A stretch of DNA of 64,000 nt, from contig JAUIMM010001245.1 of the NCBI GenBank assembly GCA_031769625.1, positions 124,001-188,000 on the forward strand, given 5' to 3'. The notes under the pieces were generated by a model. It saw only the letters and a list, made by a program, of their open reading frames with translations, searched no databases and was not told the DNA's origin. This stretch comes from Taudactylus pleione (lineage: Eukaryota; Chordata; Amphibia; Anura; Myobatrachidae). This document shows, one piece after another, positions 20,145-30,550 of the stretch. The translations under genes were made by a program, and so were the position numbers. Within the stretch, counting starts at the first letter, position 1. Each line of letters begins with the position of its first letter.

Positions 20145-22010
20145 AATGCCCCTCTTGCAATGCCCACTGTAGAAGTGCCCCTTATGCAATGTCCACAGTA
20201 ATGGTCCCCCCTATGCAGTGCTCCTTATGCAGTGCCCCCTGTAGTAGTCCTCCCTATGCAGTGCCCCCTGTAGTAGTTCTCCCTATGCAGTGCCCCCTGT
20301 AGAAGTCCTCCCTATGCAGTGCCCCCTGTAGTAGTATTCCCTATGCAGTGCCCCCTGTAGTAGTGCCTCTTATGCAGTGCCCCCGGTATTGGTCTTCCCT
20401 ATGCAGTGCCCCTTATATAATGCCCACGGTAGTGGTCCCCCTATACAGTGCCCCCAGTAGTTTTCCCCCCTATGCATTGCTCTCAGTAGTAGTTCACCCT
20501 ATGCATTGCCCTCAGTAGTAGTTCCCCCCTATGCATTGCCCCAGTAGTAGTCTACCTCTATACAGTGCCCCCAGTAGTAATCTCCCCTATGCAGTGTCCT
20601 TTATATAGTGCCCTCAGTAGTATTCCCCCGTAAGCATTGCCCCCAGTAGTAGTAGTCCCCTATACAGTGCCCCCAGTAGTAGTCCCCCCCATGCTCTGCC
20701 CCCAGTAGTAGTCCCCCCTATACAGTGCCCCCAGTAGTAGTCCCCCCATGCTCTGCCCCCAGTAGTAGTCCCCCCTATGCTCTGCACCCAGTAGTAATCC
20801 TCCCTATACAGTGCCCCCAGTAGTAGTCCCCCATGCTCTGCCCCCAGTAGTAGTCCTCACCATACAGTGCCCCCAGTAGTAGTCCCCCCATGCTCTGCCC
20901 CAGTAGTAGTCCCCCCATGCTCTACCCCCAGTAGTAGTCCTCACCATACAGTGCCCCCAGTAGTAGTCCCCCCATGCTCTGCCCCAGTAGTAGTCCCCCC
21001 TATACAGTGCCCCCAGTAGTCTCCCCCCATGCACTGCCCCCAGAAGTAGTCCCCCCTATACAGTGCCCCAGTAGTAGTCCCCCTATGATCTGCCCCCAGT
21101 AGTAGTCCCCCCTATACAGTGCCCCCAGTAGTAGTCCCCCCATGCTCTGCCCCCAGTAGTAGTCCACCCCTATACAGTGCCCCCAGTAGTAGTCCCCCCA
21201 TGCTCTGTCCCCAGTAGTAGTCCCCCCTATACAGTGCCCCCAGTAGTAGTCTCCCCATGCTCTGTCCCCAGTAGTAGTCCCCCCTATACAGTGCCCCCAG
21301 TAGTAGTCCCCCCATGCTCTGTCCCCAGTAGTAGTCCCCCCTATACAGTGCCCCCAGCAGTAGTTCCCCGGTATACAGTGCCTCCAGTAGTAGTCCCCCC
21401 TATACAGTGCTGCCAGTAGTAGTCCCCCCTATACAGTGCTGCCAGTAGTAGTCCCCCCTATACAGTGCCCCCAGTAGTAGTCCCCCCATACAGTGCCCCC
21501 AGTAGTACTCCCCCCATGCTCTGTCCCCAGTAGTAGTCCCCCCTATACAGTGCTGCCAGTAGTAGTCCCCCCTATACAGTGCCCCCAGTAGTAGTCCCCC
21601 CTATACAGTGCCCCCAGTAATAGTCCCCCCATGCTCTGTCCCCAGTAGTAGTCCCCCCTATACAGTGCCCCCAGTAGTAGTCCCCCCATACAGTGCCCCC
21701 AGTAGTACTCCCCCCATGCTCTGTCCCCAGTAGTAGTCCCCCCTATACAGTGCTGCCAGTAGTAGTCCCCCCTATACAGTGCCCCCAGTAGTAGTCCCCC
21801 CTATACAGTGCCCCCAGTAATAGTCCCCCCATGCTCTGTCCCCAGTAGTAGTCCCCCCTATACAGTGCCCCCAGCAGTAGTTCCCCGGTATACAGTGCCT
21901 CCAGTAGTAGCCCCCCCTATGCATTGCCCCTAGTAGCACCCCCCCCCAATACAATGCCCTCATGAAGTGGCCTCCCTATACAGGGACGCCTGTAGCGCTC
22001 CCCCCTATGC
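20145..22010. repeat. 29-bp CCCCCAGTAGTAG minisatellite (second block)
   Basis: Units of about 29 bp, partly organised as dimers alternating TCCCCCCTATACAGTG and TCCCCCCATGCTCTGTCC. A segment with the rare AGTAGTACTCC variant recurs exactly 200 bp apart (21481 and 21681), a recent duplication. Translations are Pro/Ser/Val repeats on plus and Gly/Tyr/Trp repeats on minus, with no sign of a gene. Confidence 0.95.
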
Positions 22011-22050
22011 AGTGACAGTGCTGCCCCACACGCACATGCACACAAAAAAA

Positions 22051-22059
22051 ACTTACCTG
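22051..22059 (-). promoter_or_regulatory. Perfect 5' splice-site consensus on minus strand (copy 2)
   Basis: Plus ACTTACCTG, minus CAGGTAAGT, preserved at the same location as 18762-18770 between an A run and CCCCGCTCCTG. Confidence 0.4.
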
Positions 22060-22099
22060 AATCCCCGCTCCTGACGTGTCCTGGTTCTTCTGTTGCACA

Positions 22100-22137
22100 G
22101 ATGGGAGAGATGTCAGCATCATGACGTCTCTCCCATC
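22100..22137. repeat. Hairpin conserved between the two hAT-like elements (copy 2)
   Basis: GATGGGAGAGATGTCA and TGACGTCTCTCCCATC form 16-bp arms with one mismatch around GCATCA. Matches 18841-18877 in position and arm sequence although the loop differs. Confidence 0.85.
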
Positions 22138-22443
22138 ATCACCAGCTGCGGGGGGAGCCGGAAGGCGGAGCTCATGAGTGAGCTACAGCCGGCTCCCTCA
22201 GCTGACGAAGCAGCCAATGAGAGTCTGTGTGACTCTCATCGGCTGCTGTAACCTACACGGCTGTGTGTATGTCACTGTGTAGTGTGGCCGCACTCACTGC
22301 AAGGTCTACACTACACTGGCGGAAGGGACACTAGCGGCGGGTGCAGACAGCGCACCGCTGCTAGTGGGGGCCCTTCCGTATGTGGGGGCCCAGGGACGAC
22401 CGCCCCTGTCACCCCCCCCCCTTAATCCGGCCCTGGATACACA

Positions 22444-23014
22444 CACACTGACACATACACACACTGACACATATACACTGACACAGACACACACACTGAC
22501 ACAGATACACACACACTGACACAGGTACGCACACACTGACACTGATACACACACTGACACAGGTACGCACACACTGACACAGATACACACACTGACACAG
22601 ATACACACACACTGACACAGATACACACACTGACACATATACAGACACACTGACACAGATACACACACTGACACATACAGACACACTGACACAGATACAC
22701 ACACACTGACACTGATACACACACTGACACATACAGAGACACTGACACAGATACACACACTGACACATATACAGACACACTGACAGAGATACAGACACAC
22801 TAACACAGATACACACACACACTGACAAAGCCTACACAGATACACACACTGACACATATACACACACACTGGCACAGATACACACACTGACACAGATACA
22901 CACACACACTGACAAAGCCTACACAGATACACACACTGACACATATACACACTCACACATATACACTGACACATATACACACAAACTGACACAGATACAC
23001 ACACACACACACAC
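22444..23014. repeat. CA-rich minisatellite (fourth block)
   Basis: Continuation of the ACACACTGACACAGATAC array on the right side of the hAT-like insertion, ending in a short pure AC run. An ACAAAGCCTACACAGATAC variant occurs twice, at about 22825 and 22912. Confidence 0.95.
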
Positions 23015-23194
23015 CTCTTTCACACAAATGCAGACAGCCAAATAAATACACACGTTACCTCTTCATAGGAGGATTACCCTCTATTTCAGGTCTAGCAATT
23101 CTCATGAAGGTATACTATGAAGTGCAGATTACTGACAAGTGACTCTATAATGTAGCTCGGAGAGATGAAACAGGAGAAGTAATATACGCGGTAA
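23015..23194. other. Low-copy sequence, nothing assigned
   Basis: AT-rich stretch between the minisatellite and the MITE remnant; no gene or repeat end seen. Confidence 0.6.
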
Positions 23195-23583
23195 TTCCGA
23201 GTCGATGGTGGGGCACTGCGCACGAGCCACGAGCGTGTGCAAGCCCCGTAGCGAGTGAGAAATTCACTCGCTCCAGGGCTCGCTACAAACAGCTGACGAT
23301 GGTGATCGACAGCTCGCCCCGTTTTGTAGGAGGGGAGGGGGGTGGCTGGACAAACGGAGGCATTCCTGAAGGAACGCCTGCCATTTGTGGGCGGCCCTAC
23401 TGACATTACTCGTGATGTCAGTAGTGAGCTTCCTGTTCTATTACCTCACCTCTATTACCATCACCTGACCGCCCGCTAAAGCTGTGGGTGTTAGCGAGCG
23501 GCATGGAGGCCGAGCAAAAAAAAAAAGCCCGCCCAGATTCAGAGCGAGCGCCCACAAAGAGCGTCCGGCTCTGAATCAGGGCC
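23195..23583. mobile_element. Harbinger-like MITE remnant with several hairpins
   Basis: The right end GAGCGTCCGGCTCTGAATCAGG matches the right end of the intact MITE at 15390-15989 (AGCGTCCGGCTCTGAATCAGG) almost base for base. The left TIR is not visible, so the left boundary is approximate. The interior holds three short hairpins: GCGAGTGA/TCACTCGC (23251-23271), AGGCATTCC/GGAACGCCT (23358-23379) and TACTGACAT/ATGTCAGTA (23398-23423). No open frame of note. Confidence 0.55.
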
Positions 23584-23821
23584 ACTGTACGTTACTCACG
23601 TTGTATGTCCTGTTGCAGCTGTGCTGATGGTTGTCTGGGATTTCTATGTTGGCTGTATCCATTTTTTTACTTTTACTTTTTTCGACATGCTCCGAGTCAC
23701 AGAATTTTGTGACATTTATTTAGTGAAATCAGTTTTCATTACACCTATAGTTTATTTGAATAGTTTGTTTAATCAGGAATGAAGCACTATATATACTGTA
23801 CAAGATAGGCGGGGAGGTGCC
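23584..23821. other. Low-copy sequence, nothing assigned
   Basis: AT-rich, with T-rich tracts near 23660-23690; no gene or repeat boundary seen. Confidence 0.6.
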
Positions 23822-24034
23822 ATGATGAGAACTGCACCAGCAAGCCACACCGGCCACTGTGGAAAGGCCAGGGCCGCCATGAAAAACATAGGGCCCTTAG
23901 ACTTCAGGAGACATGGCCAAGTGTGTGGGCGTGTGGTCACGTTCCACTGTGATAACACAGATACTGTGCCGCTGCTTGGTGGCATGGTTAAACATCCTTG
24001 GCAGTCCCAGGCCTGTCTAGGCACATGGGCCTGA
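23822..24034 (+). pseudogene. Possible decayed retroelement RNase H-like fragment
   Basis: The 70-residue open frame contains VVTFHCDN at residues 38-45, reminiscent of the strand-plus-DN segment of the RNase H domain in DIRS-like and Gypsy-like retroelements, where a hydrophobic stretch precedes (S/C)DN. The downstream residues (TDTVPLLGGMVKHPW) fit only loosely, and no reverse transcriptase motifs flank it. The likeness is a short motif match and may be chance. If real, it is a tiny, inactive fragment. Confidence 0.2.
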
Positions 24035-24095
24035 CTGCTTTGAAATTACCCCCCATTTCTCTGCGCCCCTTGGAGGGGCATAGGTGTGATTATAC

Positions 24096-24112
24096 CAGTG
24101 CTTCTCAAACTG
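24096..24112 (+). mobile_element. hAT-type terminal sequence beside the 71-bp array
   Basis: CAGTGCTTCTCAAACTG is very similar to the CAGTGNTTCTCAAACT ends of many hAT elements. The preceding 8 bp are GATTATAC, the expected target duplication if this is a left end. The inverted partner is not in the window; it would lie beyond the 71-bp satellite, which starts about 110 bp further on. Confidence 0.5.
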
Positions 24113-25139
24113 TATGATTTAGTGTGTCAAGAGCTGGTCTGTGGTGTGTCATGCACAATGACAGTGGGATGACAAAGAAAAAAAAGTCCAGGTACCGCAG
24201 AATGTGCTCCAGCCAATCAGAAGAGCAAATGGAGGAGGCTGTGTGTTCCCGCTATCTCCCCACTGCTCCAGGACATACCCTGACCAATCAGCAGAGTATA
24301 GGGAGGAGAGTGTGCTTTCCCGCTATCTCCCCACTGCTCCAGGACACGCCCTGACCAATCAGCAGAGTACGAGGAGGAGAGTGTGCTTTCCCGCTATCTC
24401 CCACTGCTCCAGGACACGCCCTGACCAATCAGCAGAGTACGCGGAGGAGAGTGTGCTTTCCCGCTATCTCCCCACAGCTCCAGGACACGCCCTGACCAAT
24501 CAGCAGAGTACAGGGAGGAGAGTGTGCTTTCCCGCTATCTCCCCACTGCTCCAGGACACGCACTGACTAATCAGCAGAGTACGAGGAGGAGAGTGTGCTT
24601 TCCCGCTATCTTCCCACTGCTCCAGGACACGCTCTAGCCAATCAGCAGAGTACGAGGAGGAGAGTGTGCTTTCCCGCTATCTCCCCACTGCTCCAGGACA
24701 CGCCCTGACCAATCAGCAGAGTACGAGGAGGAGAGTGTGCTTTCCCGCTATCTCCCCACTGCTCCAGGACACGCCCTGACCAATCAGCAGAGTACGGGGA
24801 GGAGAGTGTGCTTTCCCGCTATCTTCCCACTGCTCCAGGACACGCCCTGACCAATCAGCAGAGTACGCGAAGGAGAGTGTGCTTTCCCGCTATCTCCCCA
24901 CTGCTCCAGGACACGCCCTGACCAACCAGCAGAGCAAGGGGAGGAGAGAGTGCTTTCCCGCTATCTCCCCACTGCTCCAGGACACGCCTTGACCAATCAG
25001 CAGAGTACGCGGAGGAGAGTGTGCTTTCCCGCTATCTCCCCACTGCTCCAGGACACGCTCTAGCCAATCAGCAGAGTACGAGGAGGAGAGTGCGCTTTCC
25101 CGCTATCTCCCCACTGCTCCAGGACACGCCCTGACCAAT

Positions 25140-28100
25140 CAGCAGAGCAAGGGGAGGAAAGTGTGCTTTCCCGCTATCTCCCCACTGCTCCAGGACATGC
25201 CCTGACCAATCAGCAGAGTACGGGGAGGAGAGTGTGCTTTCCCGCTATCTCCCCACTGCTCCAGGACACGCCCTGACCAATCAGCAGCGTACGGGGAGGA
25301 GAGTGTGCTTTCCCGCTATCTCCCCACTGCTCCAGGACACGCCCTGACCAATCAGCAGAGTATGGGGAGGAGAGTGCGCTTTCCGGCTATCTCCCCACTG
25401 CTCCAGGACACGCCCTGACCAATCAGCAGAGTACTGGGAGGAGAGTGTGCTTTCCCGCTATCTCCCCACTGCTCCAGGACACGCCCTGACCAATCAGCAG
25501 AGTACGAGGAGGAAAGTGTCCTTTCCCGCTATCTTCCCACTGCTCCAGGACACGCTCTAGCCAATCAGCAGAGTACGAGGAGGAGAGTGTGCTTTCCCGC
25601 TATCTTCCCACTGCTCCAGGACACGCCCTGACCAATCAGCAGAGTACGCGGAGGAGAGTGTGCTTTCCCGCTATCTCCCCACTGCTCCAGGACACGCCCT
25701 GACCAATCAGCAGAGCAAGGGGAGGAGAGTGTGCTTTCACGCTATCTCCCCACTGCTCCAGGACACGCCCTGACCAATCAGCAGAGTACGCGGAGGAGAG
25801 TGTGCTTTCCCGCTATCTCCCCACTGCTCCAGGACACGCTCTAGCCAATCAGCAGAGTACGAGGAGGAGAGTGCGCTTTCCCGCTATCTCCCCACTACTC
25901 CAGGACACGCCCTGACCAATCAGCAGAGTACAGGGAGGAGAGTGTGCTTTCCCGCTATCTCCCCACTGCTTCAGGACATGCCCTGACCAATCCGCAGAGT
26001 ACAGGGAGGAGAGTGTGCTTTCCCGCTATCTCCCCACTGCTCCAGGACACGCCCTGACCAATCAGCAGAGCAAGCGGAGGAGAGTGCGCTTTCCAGCTAT
26101 CTCCCCACTGCTCCAGGACACGCCCTGACCAATCAGCAGAGTACTGGGAGGAGAGTGTGCTTTTCCGCTATCTCCTCACTGCTCCAGGACACGCCCTGAC
26201 CAATCAGCAGAGTACGAGGAGGAGAGTGTCCTTTCCCGCTATCTTCCCACTGCTCCAGGACATTCCCTGACCAATCAGCAGAGTACGAGGAGAAGAGTGT
26301 GCTTTCCCGCTATCTCCCCACTGCTCCAGGACACGCCCTGACCAATCAGCAGAGTACGCGGAGGAGACTGTGCTTTCCCGCTATCTCCCCACTGCTCCAG
26401 GACACGCCCTGACCAATCAGCAGAGTACGTGGAGGAGAGTGTGCTTTCCCGCTATCTCCCCACTGCTCCAGGACACGCCCTGACCAATCAGCAGAGTACA
26501 GGGAGGAGAGTGTGCTTTCCCGCTATCTCCCCACTGCTCCAGGACACGCCCTGACCAATCAGCAGAGTACAGGGAGGAGAGTGTGCTTTCCCGCTATCTC
26601 CCCACTGCTCCAGGACATGCCCTGACCAATCAGCAGAGTACTGGGAGGAGAGTGTGCTTTCCCGCTATCTCCCCACAGCTCCAGGACACGCCCTGACCAA
26701 TCAGCAGAGTACAGGGAGGAGAGTGTGCTTTCCCGCTATCTCCCCACTGCTCCAGGACACGCAAGGACCAATCAGCAGAGTACGAGGAGGAGAGTGTGCT
26801 TTCCCGCTATCTTCCCACTGCTCCAGGACACGCTCTAGCCAATCAGCAGAGTACGAGGAGGAGAGTGTGCTTTCCCGCTATCTCCCCACTGCTCCAGGAC
26901 ACGCCCTGACCAATCAGCAGAGTACGATGAGGAGAGTGTGCTTTCCCGCTATCTCCCCACTGCTCCAGGACACGCCCTGACCAATCAGCAGAGTACGGGG
27001 AGGAGAGTGTGCTTTCCCGCTATCTCCCCACTGCTCCAGGACACGCCCTGACCAATCAGCAGAGCAAGGGGAGGAAAGTGTGCTTTCCCGCTATCTCCCC
27101 ACTGCTCCAGGACATGCCCTGACCAATCAGCAGAGTACGGGGAGGAGAGTGTGCTTTCCCGCTATCTCCCCACTGCTCCAGGACACGCCCTGACCAATCA
27201 GCAGCGTACGGGGAGGAGAGTGTGCTTTCCCGCTATCTCCCCACTGCTCCAGGACACGCCCTGACCAATCAGCAGAGTACGGGGAGGAGAGTGCGCTTTC
27301 CGGCTATCTCCCCACTGCTCCAGGACACGCCCTGACCAATCAGCAGAGTACTGGGAGGAGAGTGTGCTTTCCCGCTATCTCCCCACTGCTCCAGGACACG
27401 CCCTGACCAATCAGCAGAGTACGAGGAGGAAAGTGTCCTTTCCCGCTATCTTCCCACTGCTCCAGGACACGCTCTAGCCAATCAGCAGAGTACGAGGAGG
27501 AGAGTGTGCTTTCCCGCTATCTCCCCACTGCTCCAGGACACGCCCTGACCAATCAGCAGAGTACGAGGAGGAGAGTGTGCTTTCCCGCTATCTCCCCACT
27601 GCTCCAGGACACGCCCTGACCAATCAGCAGAGTACGGGGAGGAGAGTGTGCTTTCCCGCTATCTTCCCACTGCTCCAGGACACGCCCTGACCAATCAGCA
27701 GAGTACGCGGAGGAGAGTGTGCTTTCCCGCTATCTCCCCACTGCTCCAGGACACGCCCTGACCAATCAGCAGAGCAAGGGGAGGAGAGTGTGCTTTCACG
27801 CTATCTCCCCACTGCTCCAGGACACGCCCTGACCAATCAGCAGAGTACGCGGAGGAGAGTGTGCTTTCCCGCTATCTCCCCACTGCTCCAGGACACGCTC
27901 TAGCCAATCAGCAGAGTACGAGGAGGAGAGTGCGCTTTCCCGCTATCTCCCCACTACTCCAGGACACGCCCTGACCAATCAGCAGAGTACAGGGAGGAGA
28001 GTGTGCTTTCCCGCTATCTCCCCACTGCTTCAGGACATGCCCTGACCAATCCGCAGAGTACAGGGAGGAGAGTGTGCTTTCCCGCTATCTCCCCACTGCT

Positions 28101-30550
28101 CCAGGACACGCCCTGACCAATCAGCAGAGCAAGCGGAGGAGAGTGCGCTTTCCAGCTATCTCCCCACTGCTCCAGGACACGCCCTGACCAATCAGCAGAG
28201 TACTGGGAGGAGAGTGTGCTTTTCCGCTATCTCCTCACTGCTCCAGGACACGCCCTGACCAATCAGCAGAGTACGAGGAGGAGAGTGTCCTTTCCCGCTA
28301 TCTTCCCACTGCTCCAGGACATTCCCTGACCAATCAGCAGAGTACGAGGAGAAGAGTGTGCTTTCCCGCTATCTCCCCACTGCTCCAGGACACGCCCTGA
28401 CCAATCAGCAGAGTACGCGGAGGAGACTGTGCTTTCCCGCTATCTCCCCACTGCTCCAGGACACGCCCTGACCAATCAGCAGAGTACGTGGAGGAGAGTG
28501 TGCTTTCCCGCTATCTCCCCACTGCTCCAGGACACGCCCTGACCAATCAGCAGAGTACAGGGAGGAGAGTGTGCTTTCCCGCTATCTCCCCACTGCTCCA
28601 GGACACGCCCTGACCAATCAGCAGAGTACAGGGAGGAGAGTGTGCTTTCCCGCTATCTCCCCACTGCTCCAGGACATGCCCTGACCAATCAGCAGAGTAC
28701 TGGGAGGAGAGTGTGCTTTCCCGCTATCTCCCCACAGCTCCAGGACACGCCCTGACCAATCAGCAGAGTACAGGGAGGAGAGTGTGCTTTCCCGCTATCT
28801 CCCCACTGCTCCAGGACACGCAAGGACCAATCAGCAGAGTACGAGGAGGAGAGTGTGCTTTCCCGCTATCTTCCCACTGCTCCAGGACACGCTCTAGCCA
28901 ATCAGCAGAGTACGAGGAGGAGAGTGTGCTTTCCCGCTATCTCCCCACTGCTCCAGGACACGCCCTGACCAATCAGCAGAGTACGATGAGGAGAGTGTGC
29001 TTTCCCGCTATCTCCCCACTGCTCCAGGACACGCCCTGACCAATCAGCAGAGTACGGGGAGGAGAGTGTGCTTTCCCGCTATCTCCCCACTGCTCCAGGA
29101 CACGCCCTGACCAATCAGCAGAGCAAGGGGAGGAAAGTGTGCTTTCCCGCTATCTCCCCACTGCTCCAGGACATGCCCTGACCAATCAGCAGAGTACGGG
29201 GAGGAGAGTGTGCTTTCCCGCTATCTCCCCACTGCTCCAGGACACGCCCTGACCAATCAGCAGAGTACGGGGAGGAGAGTGTGCTTTCCCGCTATCTCCC
29301 CACTGCTCCAGGACACGCCCTGACCAATCAGCAGAGTACGGGGAGGAGAGTGCGCTTTCCGGCTATCTCCCCACTGCTCCCGGACACGCCCTGACCAATC
29401 AGCAGAGTACTGGGAGGAGAGTGTGCTTTCCCGCTATCTCCCCACTGCTCCAGGACACGCCCTGACCAATCAGCAGAGTACGAGGAGGAGAGTGTCCTTT
29501 CTCGCTATCTTCCCACTGCTCCAGGACACGCTCTAGCCAATCAGCAGAGTACGAGGAGGAGAGTGTGCTTTCCCGCTATCTCCCCACTGCTCCAGGACAC
29601 GCCCTGACCAATCAGCAGAGTACGAGGAGGAGAGTGTGCTTTCCCGCTATCTCCCCACTGCTCCAGGACACGCCCTGACCAATCAGCAGAGTACGGGGAG
29701 GAGAGTGTGCTTTCCCGCTATCTTCCCACTGCTCCAGGACACGCCCTGACCAATCAGCAGAGTACGCGGAGGAGAGTGTGCTTTCCCGCTATCTCCCCAC
29801 TGCTCCAGGACACGCCCTGACCAATCAGCAGAGCAAGGGGAGGAGAGTGTGCTTTCCCGCTATCTCCCCACTGCTCCAGGACACGCCCTGACCAATCAGC
29901 AGAGTACGCGGAGGAGAGTGTGCTTTCCCGCTATCTCCCCACTGCTCCAGGACACGCTCTAGCCAATCAGCAGAGTACGAGGAGGAGAGTGCGCTTTCCC
30001 GCTATCTCCCCACTGCTCCAGGACACGCCCTGACCAATCAGCAGAGCAAGGGGAGGAAAGTGTGCTTTCCCGCTTTCTCCCCACTGCTCCAGGACATGCC
30101 CTTACCAATCAGCAGAGTACGGGGAGGAGAGTGTGCTTTCCCGCTATCTCCTCACTGCTCCAGGACACGCCCTGACCAATCAGCAGCGTACGGGGAGGAG
30201 AGTGTGCTTTCCCGCTATCTCCCCACTGCTCCAGGACACGCCCTGACCAATCAGCAGAGTACGGGGAGGAGAGTGCGCTTTCCGGCTATCTCCCCACTGC
30301 TCCAGGACACGCCCTGACCAATCAGCAGAGTACTGGGAGGAGAGTGTGCTTTCCCGCTATCTCCCCACTGCTCCAGGACACGCCGTGACCAATCAGCAGA
30401 GTACGAGGAGGACAGTGTCCTTTCCCGCTATCTTCCCACTGCTCCAGGACATGCTCTAGCCAATCAGCAGAGTACGAGGAGGAGAGTGTGCTTTCCCGCT
30501 ATCTCCCCACTGCTCCAGGACACGCCCTGACCAATCAGCAGAGCAAGGGG
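25140..30550. repeat. ~2-kb higher-order repeats inside the 71-bp array
   Basis: Marker units repeat in the same order. A GCAAGGGGAGGAAAG unit occurs at about 25147, 27064 and 29123, offsets of 1917 (27 units) and 2059 (29 units). The block 26654-26980 recurs unchanged in sequence at 28713-29039, offset 2059. Shared rare variants (TTTCACGC, ATTCCCTGACC, ACGCAAGGACC) confirm block duplication rather than independent mutation. Confidence 0.85.

Larger units (their letters stand above)
20028..22443. mobile_element. 2400-bp hAT-like non-autonomous element with 8-bp target duplication
   Basis: The element proper is 20036-22435. Left end CAGGGTCGGATTAAGG and inverted right end CAGGGCCGGATTAAGG match at 15 of 16 bases. 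The 8 bp outside are GATACAGA (20028-20035) and GATACACA (22436-22443), 7 of 8 identical; 8-bp duplications are typical of hAT transposons. It sits inside the CA-rich minisatellite, which continues on both sides, although that repeat could itself supply similar flanks. Inside are a short 5' segment with GGGGGCCCC palindromes, a long 29-bp array and a 0.4-kb 3' segment. No transposase is present. Confidence 0.75.

Noticed and set aside
17078..23010. Cys/Val/Ser-rich minus-strand frames resembling cysteine-rich proteins
   Set aside because: They are translations of TG-rich minisatellite DNA.
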